DNA of 64,000 bases, taken from NCBI GenBank assembly GCA_011009095.1, contig VTPC01091271.1:1-64000 (forward strand), read 5' to 3'. The stretch is from Ignelater luminosus (taxonomy: Eukaryota > Arthropoda > Insecta > Coleoptera > Elateridae). Below are positions 39,500-51,256 of this stretch, in pieces; position 1 is the first letter of the stretch; every line of letters starts with the position of its first letter. Made by a program: the position numbers and the translations under genes. The notes under the pieces were generated by a model. The model was not told the origin of the DNA. It saw only the letters and a list, made by a program, of their open reading frames with translations, and did not search any database.

Positions 39500-40804
39500 A
39501 AGGGTTTTCCAATAAGAGGTGTTATTTTGATATTCAAAGAAAAGTGCCATTTTTTAATATAAATGATCGGATGTTTATTTCATTATAAAGAGGAAGGTAT
39601 GCCGTTAATAGTGGAAAATAACATCAGGCAAATGACCACCACGACCACGCTTACAGGACAATATCCTTTTCATGAAATTTTCCATAACCAAATCGCAAAG
39701 TGGCTGCCCTATGTCCTCGATAGCCTCACGAATTCCATCTTTGAGGTCTTGAATCGACGCTGGGCTGTTGGCGTAGACCTTCTCTTTCACGTGGCCCCAA
39801 AGAAAGAAGTCGCAAGGTGTTAAATCACAAGATCTCGGTGGCCAATTGTGATCACCTCTTCGAGAGATAACACGGTCCGGAAACTTTTTCCGTAAAAGAT
39901 CAATGGTTTCGTTGCTTGTGTGGCACGTAGCGCCGTCTTGTTGAAAGTAAACGTTGTCCAGATCAATACCATCCAATTCCGGCCATAAAAAATCGTTAAT
40001 CATCTCTCGATAGCGCAATCCAGTCACCGTAACTGTTGCTCCAGCCTCATTTTCGAAAAAGTAAGGTCCAATGACTCCGCCGGACCATAAACCGCACCAA
40101 ACAGTCACACGTTGAGGATAGAGAGACTTTTCAACAATAACTCTTGGATTTTCTGAGCCCCAGATCCGACAATTTTGCTTGTTGACGAAGCCACCGAGGT
40201 GGAAATGGGCCTCATCACTCAAGATGATTTTTCGATGGAATTCTGGATCATTTTCATGCATTTCAACGACCCAATCAGCAAAGACACGACGTTGTTGATG
40301 ATCGGCCGGCTTGAGTTCTTGTGCTAACTGAACTTTATAAGCCTTAAGACCCAAATCTTTATGCAAAATACGGTGTAATGACGTTTGTGGAATGGCTAAT
40401 TCCAAAGAACGACGAGGAATGGACAAACCTGGGTTTTCTTTAACACTTTCGGCTACAACAGCAATATTCTCGGCTGTTCTTGAGCGACGTGCACGGGTTT
40501 TATTCTTCACATCACTAACTTGTCCCAAGAGCTCGAATTTTTTCACCAATTTCTGTATTGCGGTCCGACAAGGTGCTTCACGGTGCCCCAAAAATGTTCG
40601 AGTTTTACGAACCGTCTCTGCCAAATTTTCACCATTTTTATAGTGAATTTTAATAATTTCAATGCGTTGTTGAAGCGTGTATCGTTCCATATTTATTAAT
40701 GGCGTAGTTTCTACTTGTCAAATGTCAAAAAATGATAGCTTCAAAAGTGACATCTACCGAAATAGCGGGCTATTCAAAATAACACCTCTTATTGGAAAAC
40801 CCTT
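39500..40804 (-). mobile_element. Structurally complete Tc1/mariner transposon
   Basis: Terminal repeats of 31 bp (AAGGGTTTTCCAATAAGAGG...) are identical at both ends and flanked by TA (39498-39499, 40805-40806). The 1305-bp element contains one uninterrupted transposase gene and short untranslated ends. Identical ends and an open gene indicate recent insertion. Confidence 0.93.
39605..40690 (-). CDS. Tc1/mariner-family transposase, intact, 361 residues
   Basis: The protein begins 'MERYTLQQRIEIIKIHY' with an N-terminal helix-turn-helix domain (about 1-120), including 'PQTSLHRILHKDLGLKAYKV'. The catalytic domain shows 'IILSDEAHFHLGG' (first Asp), 'YFQQDGATCHTS' (second) and 'NWPPRSCDLTPCDFFLWG' (third), with 36 residues between the second and third Asp by my count. 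That makes it a DDD member of the superfamily. The C-terminal region 'IQDLKDGIREAI' is also typical. Length matches the family (about 340-370). All key acidic residues are present, so it may be catalytically competent. Confidence 0.93.
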   Translation of the reverse strand: MERYTLQQRIEIIKIHYKNGENLAETVRKTRTFLGHREAPCRTAIQKLVKKFELLGQVSDVKNKTRARRSRTAENIAVVAESVKENPGLSIPRRSLELAIPQTSLHRILHKDLGLKAYKVQLAQELKPADHQQRRVFADWVVEMHENDPEFHRKIILSDEAHFHLGGFVNKQNCRIWGSENPRVIVEKSLYPQRVTVWCGLWSGGVIGPYFFENEAGATVTVTGLRYREMINDFLWPELDGIDLDNVYFQQDGATCHTSNETIDLLRKKFPDRVISRRGDHNWPPRSCDLTPCDFFLWGHVKEKVYANSPASIQDLKDGIREAIEDIGQPLCDLVMENFMKRILSCKRGRGGHLPDVIFHY

Positions 40805-42936
40805 TAGTTAAAGAAGTAAGAAGTTATAAAATTATTATATTAGTTATTTTAAATTCCGCAGATAAGTTCAATTACTTCAACTACTCGGAGGTAAAGACAC
40901 CACCAAAACAACTTGCAGAGTCCTGTCCAATATAATAACGACAAACCTGGCAAGACAATGCAATTGGGCTGGACGGAATGGTAAGATTGCACAAAAATAT
41001 TTTAAAATTAATTATAGATATTGTATTAGCCTCTTGTAAAGTATAATACGTAGTTATATTGCATAATGTATAAATTATAGCTACAGTAAGGAAAAATCCC
41101 TATTCCCGAGAGGCCACCCAAGCCGACATTGAAACTACATATTAAATTATGGCTAAGAACCGCTTGCAACAGAGATGGAGGTCGATCAAATAGGATAAAG
41201 GAAAATGCTAATACTTAATAGTTTTGTAGTTGACATTATACTATAGATTATAATATAATTATATTGTTTTAATGTTTTTACTTTAATTTTTTACAAGGTT
41301 AATATACAAAACAAATTAATATCTTTTATAGTTGAATATCTGATAAGAGTAGTAGCAATAAAACTTTTTTTAATTATCCTATTTGTCTTTATTTATTATT
41401 TTAATTTATTTTTAATGTTTGGTGATAAATGAGATAATCATGATATTTGGTTTGCCACCTTGATAAGTTGCCAACAAAAATCCAGCAAAATGTTGATTAA
41501 TAGTTGGTACAATGTTGGCCCATAGTCGGCATACTAACCATTGGCCAGCATATGGCCGCTGTGACATAAAGATTCTGGCTTGATGTTGTTTACTGATGTT
41601 GACCCAACATACTGTTAAGCGGGAGCAGTATGTTTAGCCAACATTGGCCCAACATAAAAATGTTAGCTGGGTAGGTGAATTAATTACAGCTTTATAACAA
41701 TGAGAGGAGTAATGAAAAGTATGAATATTTTGTTTTTCTTGTTCATAAATACTGTGCCTCACCAAGAATAATTTATACAGGATATGAGAACTTCAATTGT
41801 TTCTGCAGCAATTCGTCATAAATCATTATTTAAGAAAGTGCCTTCAAGACTATCAAAAAGTTTACTTAGGGTGTCTTAGTAATACTGTTAGAGAATAAGA
41901 ACAAAAAATGTTATTCTATTTGTATTGTGCATGTATGTTTTTGTTTGTTTTAGTTAATGTGCATGCATGATATAATCAAGTAGTGAAATGTGTCAATAAA
42001 TGTTATGTTTTTTTTACAATAGTGTATGTGCGTATTAAAATGAATAAAACCGATATTAAATTATAACAAATACAAATCAATTATATTTGCGTGTTAATCA
42101 GCTCATCCAGAGGTGGTCCGATAGGTACATTAATAAATTAAAAAAACAATCTTTTGAACTCTAGTTGCAAAGTCAAACTGATCAGTTCTGCCTGATTATA
42201 TAGACACAATTTATACATTTATTCATTATTTACAACATTTCTGAACCATCATGCCCAACTTGACTTGATCAATTTTTTTGGTAGTAAATGTAACATGGTG
42301 CCGATAACTCAAACTACTACAAATCTGACTTGGTCACTTTCTGCAGTAAGCCAACGATTTATTCAAGAACACAAAAAAGATAGAAAGAGTCACAAAAAGA
42401 GAAAAATAATAAACTCTTAATTATAAAAAAGAACAAAATTATGAAATTTGATTTCGTAAGTGCTATAAAGGTTAAATCGAATTGTACAAGTTTTGTAAAC
42501 TGCGTTTAAAATAAGTTCATAAATGTAATGCAAAACAACTTCAGTTTATTTTTACTATTTTTATTTTATTCTTAATTATGCTAATATAGATAACACCAAT
42601 TTCTGTCCGTAAATAATAATTAGTAATGGGTAAATTCATGGAAATCTATTTTTGGGAACTTTTATGGAATTTTTTAAAAATTGCTCTTATTAGGTTATTT
42701 TTTTGTAAACTAAAGCACAAAACATCCAACTAAGGTATATATGTAACTGTAAAAGTCTGGAAACCAGTATCTTAGAACTTACCGGTACATCCTTGCATTT
42801 ACCAATATGGAATGGTAAAAGTTTGAAATATCCCAATTGAGTTTTCAGGTTGATCCTTGACTCACCTAACCTCACCTCACCACACCTTGACCCAAAACGA
42901 GCTTTTACCACCCATGATCAAAAACAATCAACTCTC
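40805..42936. other. Intergenic; transposon terminus at 41673
   Basis: DNA at 41460-41673 contains repeated ATGTTGGCCCA-like words and ends AAAATGTTAGCTGGGTA, an inverted partner of the TACCCAGC end at 37191. The rest is AT-rich and featureless. A stretch of CACCT words occurs at 42860-42890, including TCACCTCACCAC at 42872-42883. Confidence 0.4.
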
Positions 42937-44100
42937 GAAGAGAAGTACCTATTACTCATGAGAGAAACTGTAACTATAAGGGAGAGCAACTATAAATCTT
43001 AAAGAGGAAATATCCCTGACTATCGGGAGTACATATGACTCTCGGAGATCATCCATGACTTTCAGGAGGTGTACTTGTGATTTTTGAAAGTAACTAAGAC
43101 TCTCAGAATGGATACTTACGACACTTGGAGATAACTACAAATCTCAGAAGTAACTATACTTCCTGGGAGTAACTATGCCAATAGATGCATATTTACTGTT
43201 GGGAGTACGTATTACTCTACTATGATTTTCGACAGGTGTACTTATAACTTTTGAAAGAAGCTATGGCGCTACAAGTGACTTCTTACAACTCTTGGGGGTA
43301 ACTATGAATGTCGGAAATAACTATGACTTGTGAGAGTAAGTACGACTACTGAGACATACATATGACAATCGGGACTGATTGTGACTTTAGGGGGAGTACC
43401 TATAACGCTTGGATATAACTATGACATTAGAGGTCAGTGTGCTAAACTTTCGGGAGTTGCTGTAATAATTATAGCTTTCGCAGAAAAAGCCTAAGCCTAA
43501 GTTGCTACATCTTTTAAAGTTAATAGGTATTTCCCTGAGAATCATAATTACTTTCTAGAATACTAGAATCTAGCTACTCTTGAGGGTTATAGGTACTCTT
43601 GGAGAGTCCTAGCTACTTTCCACAGTCAAGAATATTTCCTCCAGGAATCATACGTCATAGCCATTAATTTTCTCAAATGTCATAACAATTCTGAACAGTC
43701 ATGGTAACTCCGAGTGTAATAGTTACTCTCTTGAAAGCCATAATTACACTTGAGTGTAATACCTAGTTTCAATAATCAAAGATATCTCGTCCATCAGCCA
43801 TGGATAGTCTCCCATGAATGTCATAACTATTTCGAAGACGTATGCACTTCATCGATTCATAGTGTCAAGGATAACTCCTTCAGAAATCACAGGTGCTTCT
43901 TCCATATGATATAACTGTTTCCAAAAATCATAGAAGCGAGAAGAAGTCTGAAAGCAATATGAAAACTAACCAAGAGTCTTAGAAACTCCCAAAGTCATAA
44001 GAATTTCGCCACGAAAATCATAGCTAGTCCCGAGAATAATACATACTCCTTCTGAGAGTTACAGTATCTCCTGAGAGTAACAGGTACTCCTCCAGAGTCA
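42937..44100. repeat. Inverted array of degenerate ~20-bp tandem units
   Basis: From about 42937 to 43490, some 23 units approximate GGGAGTAACTATGACTCTC, spaced 19-28 bp. From about 43530 to 44100, some 25 units approximate the reverse complement GAGAGTCATAGTTACTCCC. The orientation flips once, around 43490-43530. Individual units diverge strongly, so the array is old or tolerates drift. There is no open frame. The 12-bp word TCACCTCACCAC occurs in direct orientation on both sides (42872-42883, 44098-44109). Confidence 0.8.
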
Positions 44101-44513
44101 CCTCACCACCAAGAGAAAAAATAACTTTCACATGAAATAATCAATTCCATTTAAAAAAAATTAACTGTGATGTCACCAGTGACAAATGAGAATGACAGTC
44201 ACCATTAAATTTTATTTGCTGTACTAAATCTGCAATAAAAAAATAAGGTTTGTTTCCAAGCGCTTTTTGAATGGGGCGCATATTTCCAAAATAATGAATT
44301 TATTCCGTTTATATCACTTTGTATTACTACATTTACAGGTTACCACTTCAATAAAACTGAAACATCTAAAGAAATGTGCAAGTTATCAAATGTGTGAATC
44401 TGGATGCACCCCAAATTATGCTCGGGTTCAAAAACAGTTAGCAAGTTAGCACTTGAATCATAAAGTTCCTGAATGGTTGGCAGCAACCATTGATTCGTTT
44501 GCTACTGGCATTT
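44101..44513. other. Flank left of the copia relic
   Basis: AT-rich DNA with no recognised feature apart from a short open frame (44267-44449) with no motif. It continues on the far side of the copia insertion at 47891. Confidence 0.4.
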
Positions 44514-47500
44514 TGTTAAAGACAAAAATAATATTCTGGGTTTGAATAGTTACCATGAATAAAATAATAAATAATTGAATATAAAATGTCAGATAAATTT
44601 TATTGTAATAAATGTTGATAATAAATTAAACTTTAACTAACTTCCTGTATATTTTATTAAAGAAACTCCTATAAGTTTCAATTGGTTATGGACCCAGGCA
44701 GGTATTTAACCATTTTTTAAAATTGAGACTTCACGTGTGTATGTGCATGACAATTTAAATATTTGTAATCGGCAAGAAGGTAAAATAAATTGATTAAGAT
44801 GAGTGAAAAAGAAAATATGATTACAAAACTCCGAAGTACTGGAGATAACTGGTCAATATGGAAGTTTCAAGTTAAAGTATTATTACAGTCAAAGGAATTA
44901 TATGGATATGTTACTGGTGAAGAAAAGGAACCTAAAAAAACTGACACGGATAATTGGAAGAAGTGGAAGAAAAGGGATTACATAGCAGTAGAATTAATTG
45001 TTTCTAGAATTGACGAAGGTACGTTACCGTTGATTATTAATTGTGATATGGTCCTGGAAATTTGGAACAAACAAACTATTAAGTGTGTTAGAACAAAAGT
45101 CTGAAAGTAGTGTTTATTTGATGCGACAGAAATTTATGAATTATAGTTGGGATAATTCAATAAATGTTTGAATGAATATAGCCAGGTTAGAAGAACTATA
45201 ATTTAAACTAAGCGAGTTAGGAGAACCTATTAGTGAAAAATTAATAATAACTAAAATTCTAACTTCACTTCCTACAGAATATGGGTATTTTATTTCTGCT
45301 TGGGAAAGTATGCCAGAAAACAAAAGAACTTTAGATATTTTGACAGCTCGCCTTATGAGTGAATATGAAAGAATCAATCAAGGAAAAGAAAATCTTAATT
45401 TTAATTCTTCTAATGCTAATAATGCATTAATAGGAAAAACATGTTATGTTTGTGGCATATATCTAGATTTTGTAAAGATAAAAAGCCAACACACGACAAA
45501 AATAATAAAAGTCAAGTAGATAAAACACATATTTACTGTGACTACTGTAAAAAGCCTGGACATATTTCTAAGTTTTGCTGGTATAAAAAATATAAGAAGA
45601 ATGATAAAATAAATAAAAATGCTGCATTTGTTGGTTTAGATCTTTCCGAAATGAATTCAGTATTAGTTGATTTTAATGACGACGAAACTTGGATAGCAGA
45701 GAGTGATGCGAGTGAACACATGAGTAATCAGAAAGAATGGTTTGAAAATTATTATGAATTTGACAAACCAACAGAAATTAAAATAGGTAATGGTTCTGTA
45801 ATAAATGCACATGATAAAGGTAAAATATCACTTATCGCTTTTGATGGACAAGATTACATTCCTACTGAATTAAATGATGTATTATATGTACCAGATATTA
45901 AATTTAATCTGTTTTCAGTAGGAGCAGCCCTCGACAAAGGTTATACCATGATGACAGATAATAAAACATGTAAAATAATTAAAGGAAACGATGTTTATGC
46001 CATTGGTTTAAGAATTGATAAGTTATATCATATGCAATTCAGACATGCTGGTTCAATAAATGTTAATCTGAGTATTTCAAAAACAGAAACTGTTAAAGAT
46101 TTTCATGAGAAATTTTGTCATCAAAATATAAGACACGTTAGAGAAATTCTAAAAAAGCATAATGTCAAGTTCATTGACGATCTAGATTTCTTTTGCGAAT
46201 CATGTTTAAAAGGTAAACAACATCGATTACTCTTTAGATCAAGCACAACAAGAGCTAAAGACGTTGGTGAATTAATACACATTGACTATGGAAGCCGCAT
46301 CATTGGGAGGTTCATTATATTTTTTACTCTTGAAAGACGACTTAAGTCATTTCCGAACTGTTTACTTTGTGAAGAATAAAAGTGAAGTAAAATATAAAAT
46401 TGTAACATTTATTAACTATGTTAAAAATAATTTGAATTTTAATGTTAAAACGATTCGAACTGATAATGGTAAGAAAGAAGTTAATTCAGTCGTTAAAGAA
46501 ATTACTGAAAAAGAAGGTATTACTCATCAGTTACCTTGTGCTTATACACCAGAACAAAACTCTTGAATAGAAAGGGAAATGAGAACAATTGTTGAAGCTG
46601 CTTGTACAATATTACATGCAAAAGATTTACCAAAATTTTTATGGGCAGAACCCGTCAACACCGCAGTTTACATCATCAATTTGACAGGAAACAGCAGTGT
46701 AGATGGAAAAACACCTTATGGCACCTGGCACAACAAAGACATCGATTTAAATAAACTAAGGGTTTTTGGAGAAATAGTTCGTGTACATATTCCCAAACAG
46801 AAACGTCTTAAATGGGATTCAAAAAGTAAAAAGGGTTTATTCGTAGGATATCCAGAATGTTCAAAAGGTTATAGAGTTTATTTTCCTTCCGAGATGTTAT
46901 ATTCGGTAAAGAACAAAATAAAGATTTAGGAGTCAAAGAAAATAACGAAAATACAAGAAAATGTGTAAGTTTAAACTATGACAATTATGAATACCAAGAA
47001 TCTGAAGAAGAAAAAGAAGATCAAGCGTTTAGAGAAAAGAATATAGAATTTAGAGAAGAAGAGAAAAGACAAGAATCTGAAGAAGAAGAGAAGAGACAAG
47101 AATCTGAAGAAGAAAAGAAGAGACAAGAATCTGAAGAAGAAGAGAAACAACCTATGGATGAAGAGAATTTCGAAAATCACAATTTAAGAAACAGAAGAAA
47201 TATTAAGAAACCAGAACGATACGTAATGATTTTAAATGAATTGGAAGAACCAAGTAGTTACAAAGATGCCATGTCAAGTAAGTCATCTATTCATTGGAAA
47301 AGAGCAGTTCAAGAAGAAATAAATTCATTATTAGAATGTCTTTGGTTAAAAAAGATATTAAATGATTTGTTTATTCAAATTAAAAATCCAATTATTATTC
47401 ATGAGGATAACATAGGATGTATACACATTGCCAATAACCCTGAGAAACATCAACGAACAAAGCACATTGATATTAAACATCACTTTATTAGAGAAAAAGT

Positions 47501-47885
47501 TGCAAATGGGGAAGTTAAATTAAAGAAAATACCATCAAATGAACAATTGGCAGATATAATGACTAAAGCATTAACTAAAGAAAAATTTGAAAGAAATAGA
47601 AGTCTCTTAGGACTCCTTTAAGTGTTTATTTATATATTTTCTTTGTGTGTTAAAGATATGTTTAGTTTATGTATTTAATTTAATACTTGTATTGAATATA
47701 ATTTTTGAGAGGGGGTGTTGAAGACAAAAATAATATTCTGGGTTTGAATAGCCACCATGAATAAAATAATAAATAATTGAATATAAAATGTCAGATAAAT
47801 TTTATTGTAATAAATGTTGATAATAAATTAAACTTTAACTAACTTCCTGTATATTTTATTAAAGAAACTCCTATAAGTTTCAATT
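44514..47885 (+). mobile_element. Ty1/copia LTR retrotransposon relic (fossil, broken)
   Basis: Two 170-bp LTRs (44514-44683 and 47716-47885), differing at about three sites, are flanked by the 5-bp duplication CATTT (44509-44513, 47886-47890). A tRNA-primer-like site (GGTTATGGACCCAGG) follows the left LTR and a purine tract precedes the right one. Recognisable parts in order are a gag-like region, a CCHC zinc knuckle, a gag-pre-integrase and integrase region, and an RNase H end; the reverse transcriptase region is largely absent. At 3.4 kb it is shorter than full copia elements and is broken by several changes. The LTR similarity suggests a fairly young insertion. Confidence 0.9.
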
Positions 47886-48903
47886 CATTTCTCACAGCGT
47901 TTTAAAAAGCACTTTCGTATTTTGCTGCCGTTTGTATTTGCCTGAACACAAGCATTTTAGTGTCTGCAAACCTGTTAATACAAACAATTGCATTTTTTTT
48001 TCTCTTAATATTTAGAAATTTAATTTAAATTGCAAGCAATTTAGAATTATTAAAAATAACAGTTCTCTACACTTCAAAACTATACTTGGTTCAAAACTAG
48101 TTGAAATAAAAACTTTTGCTATCACACTAGCTATGAACCAGCAGCGACCCATGACCTAACTTCAGGGTAGGCTAAGCGTATTTGATTGGTTAATTCCTTT
48201 ATATTTTGACAATTTAAGCCAATTAAGTGATCTTGGTCTATGCTGAAGTCAGCTCATGAACTGCCACTGCTATGAACAAGTCATTTCTTCATGTATAGAA
48301 TCGCGAGATGTTTTCAAACCTCCCTAGGGCAGCTTCTCTTAAAAATTAGGACGATCTAGAACATCAAATCTGCTCCAAGTCTTTATTAGGAACTGACTCT
48401 GCAACAGACATGGGGGCTTCAAAATCTCAGATGCAATAAAAGCTAGTGCATGTCTAGGAACAAGACAACCTTATTCATGTGCGACCTTGTCAGCTACTTT
48501 ATTATAGATTATCACATCAGTATAAGCTACAAAAGTGAAAGAAAAATCAAAAAAATTAAAAATTCAAGTTGAATATTAAAAAAAAGTATAATTTAAAAAT
48601 TAAATACGATCACTATTATTTTCCATGATATAAAACTATTTTTATATAACATTTGTTATTATGAACAAAGTATAGTATCACAGCAATCAATTATTGTTAG
48701 TGATAAAGTTCCTTGGTTTCTAATATAAATTTTTATAAAACAATGAAATTACATTGTTTACATTAGGAAACTCTTTAAGTTGTTGGTACAAAGATAGCTG
48801 CTAATGTGATGGATGACCTATCTTTCATTTCATACTATTATTTATGGACTTTTCTTGTAATTTGGCCTTAAAAGCAACCATTCCTGTCAAATCTACAAAA
48901 TTA
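47886..48903. other. AT-rich spacer
   Basis: No gene or repeat with recognisable ends was found between the copia target duplication and the Tc1-like element. Confidence 0.5.
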
Positions 48904-50206
48904 AAGCATGTCCGGTAAGTAAAGAGACAAATGCTTTTTGCGAATAAAACAAATATTTTTTTGCGTAATGAATTATCTGATCCTAGTAAAAGAATGCCTG
49001 TTTAATCTAGTTTGCTATTGTTATGACAGTTTTATGTTTAAACGTCAAGTTTAAAAATGTCGCGTAAAGAAAATGAATATTTTGCAGTGCACTACCTAAA
49101 CAATATGGCAAAAGGTGATGCCAAAAGTACTATCCAGCATTTTGTGAAAGAAGGAAGAAGGCAAACAACTGTTTCTCAAATAATTAAAAGATACAAAGAT
49201 ACTGGAAAGACAGAATATGCTCCGATTCCTGCCCGTACAATTAGCAAACAAATGCTGAAAACACAGAAGAAGATTGAAACACTCTTTACTAAATGTCCCA
49301 CTACGTCCGTGAGTATTGTAGCCAAAAAACTAAATATTCCAAAAAGTACAGTATCTGACATAAGAGTCAAGAAACTGGGCATTAGAGCACAGAACCAGAA
49401 AAAAGCACCAAAGTATGTTAAAGATCAAGAAAGAAGAGCAAAAACTGGTTTACAAAAATTTACAAAAAAACTCTAAGAAAGACTCTTGTGATTGATGACA
49501 AAACATATGTAGTTCTGGAACCTGAAGGACAGCCCGGACGTAAATATGTACATTAGAAAAATCATGATGAACTTCCATTTCAATCTAAATTTAAGAAAAT
49601 TACAAAGTTTCCCAAAAAATATTTAGTTTGACAGGCAATCGACGAAAATGGGAATGTTTCAGAACCCTATGTTACAAATAAAAGTTTGACTGCTGATATC
49701 TACTTGAAGAAGTGTTTAAAGAAACGACTGCTTCCTTTTCTTCTTAAACATCACAATAAGGAAGAAATTTTGTTTTGGCCAGATCTAGCAACCTGTCATT
49801 ATGCCAAAGTTTGCTTAGAGTTTTTAACACAGAAAAAGTTAGAATTTATTGGAAAGCATGAAAATCCTCCTAACGTCCCACAAGCAAGAGGGATTGAAAA
49901 ATTTTGGGCCCTATGTAAGCAAAGGTATTGAGAACAAAAGAATACTCCCAAAAACATTGGTGGTTTTAAGCGCATTTGGAATAAAATTTCTAAAAATGTG
50001 GCTGAAGAATTGGGAAAAACGGTAATGGACTATGCGTATAAATATTTAAGGGAAATTGGTTATAAAGGCATTCAAAATGCAATGTGTAGTATATATAAGA
50101 AGTAAAAACATTAATTTATTATATAGTTAAATTTGAAAGACTTCTTGAAGATTGTTAATAAAATTTACCTCATCGTAATTTGTCTCTTTACTTACCGGAC
50201 ATGCCT
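48904..50206 (+). mobile_element. Decayed Tc1-like transposon (DD37E type)
   Basis: Ends AAGCATGTCCGGTAAGTAAAGAGACAAAT and, inverted on the right, AGGCATGTCCGGTAAGTAAAGAGACAAAT are flanked by TA (48902-48903, 50207-50208). The plus-strand transposase starts at 49057 ('MSRKENEYFAVHYLNN') and runs to 49476, including helix-turn-helix segments. After a frame change come 'TLVIDDKTYVVLEPEG' (first Asp), 'ILFWPDLATCHYA' (second) and 'NVPQARGIEKFWALCK' (Glu), with 37 residues between the second Asp and Glu. One frameshift near 49470 (an A7 run) and at least three in-frame stops (about 49555, 49630 and 49931) disable it. The 1303-bp length is near full for the family. Confidence 0.9.
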
Positions 50207-50343
50207 TAGTTATTCAAATTGTTCTGGATAAAATCACACAATTTACTAAATTATAAAAGGAAGAGGGTACTATACTTATAATTTATAAACAGAATCTGCT
50301 AAAAAGTAATGTGTAACTTATTTCTCTTCATATTAACTTTAAT

Positions 50344-51256
50344 TTATTTGTAATATTTATTAGAACACATCTGTTTACATAACAAATAATGTTTATTTAA
50401 GTCCATAACAATAATATAAGAATTATCACTATTAATATAATAGTGATTTTCTGAAATTCCCCAATTTATAGGCGAGTCTGAAAATGATTGCACATAGAGA
50501 GCTATCCATGGCTTTTCTTCTGTTGTCATCCAGTCCCTAGAAAATAATCTGATATACCTACTCTATGGTATTTTAAATATAAAATTTAACAACTTTTAGT
50601 ATAACCAAGATTCGAGAATTTAAAAATCATAAAAACCCTTAGTCAGCCTAAAGTAGATTGTTACACATTTTGATATTTACTTTATTGACATTTCTGTAAA
50701 GATTCTTAATATGATAGATGGTTTCTAATTAATAAACAAAGTTTGTTGAAATTGATGGATGTAATCTTTAGATTTATTGAGGTTATACTAAAAGTTACAT
50801 GTTTATACACTCACTTTAACTTTCCAAAGAACTCTTCGATTTTTTGATGAGCAAAGAATCCTTTCCATTGCAGGAATTTTACCTGACCATACTCAGTATA
50901 AGGCTTAGGTGTTTCATAAGTAGTAATATAATCGTCAACACTTCCATCTATACTGGCTTGTACAGAGAAAGCTCCTAACCATTCAATAAAATCATTTGCA
51001 TTGTTGTTTTCTACTTCAAGATCTGGAACTTTCACTGAATAATCCGTCCGCACTGTAAATTCTGGTACACAAACTTTCACAGAATAATTTAAATCGTGGA
51101 AATATTTTGCTACCGAAGAAGGACATACTTCCTCATTGGGAGGCTCCCAATATATAAGCAAATTAATATCTTTTAATTTTTCTAAACAGATTTTTGTCCT
51201 TTCATAATTTTTCTTGCCCGGCTCAAAAGAGTCTTTTAAAAGATCCACATGCACAA
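50344..51256 (-). CDS. RPP40: Ribonuclease P/MRP protein subunit RPP40, C-terminal part
   Basis: Two exons are clear: 51256-50815 and 50536-50344 (stop), joined in frame across a GTGAGT...CTAG intron ('GKLK-DWMTTEEKPWIA'). RPP40 is a protein subunit of nuclear RNase P and RNase MRP, which process tRNA 5' ends and pre-rRNA. The family pattern is seen in 'VHVDLLKDSF', 'DFIEWLGAFSVQASIDGSVD', 'YITTYETPKPYTEYGQVKFLQW' and the end 'PWIALYVQSFSDSPINWG', which aligns with the vertebrate 'PWV-L-VQGFADSP-SW' segment. The exon at 51256 starts with an acceptor (TATTTCTAG) and a split codon, so upstream exons exist. I could not find them with confidence in 51257-62900. The gene lies close to the Tc1-like insertion at its 3' side. 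Confidence 0.8.

Noticed and set aside
42690-42911. 73-codon minus-strand frame left of the inverted array
   Set aside because: No motif; lies in repeat-like CACCT-rich DNA.
42937-44100. CRISPR array interpretation of the repeated units
   Set aside because: Units are contiguous, degenerate, lack uniform spacers and invert in the middle; the genome is eukaryotic.
46971-47180. Phe/Leu-rich minus-strand frame
   Set aside because: Shadow of a Glu/Lys-rich repetitive segment inside the copia relic.
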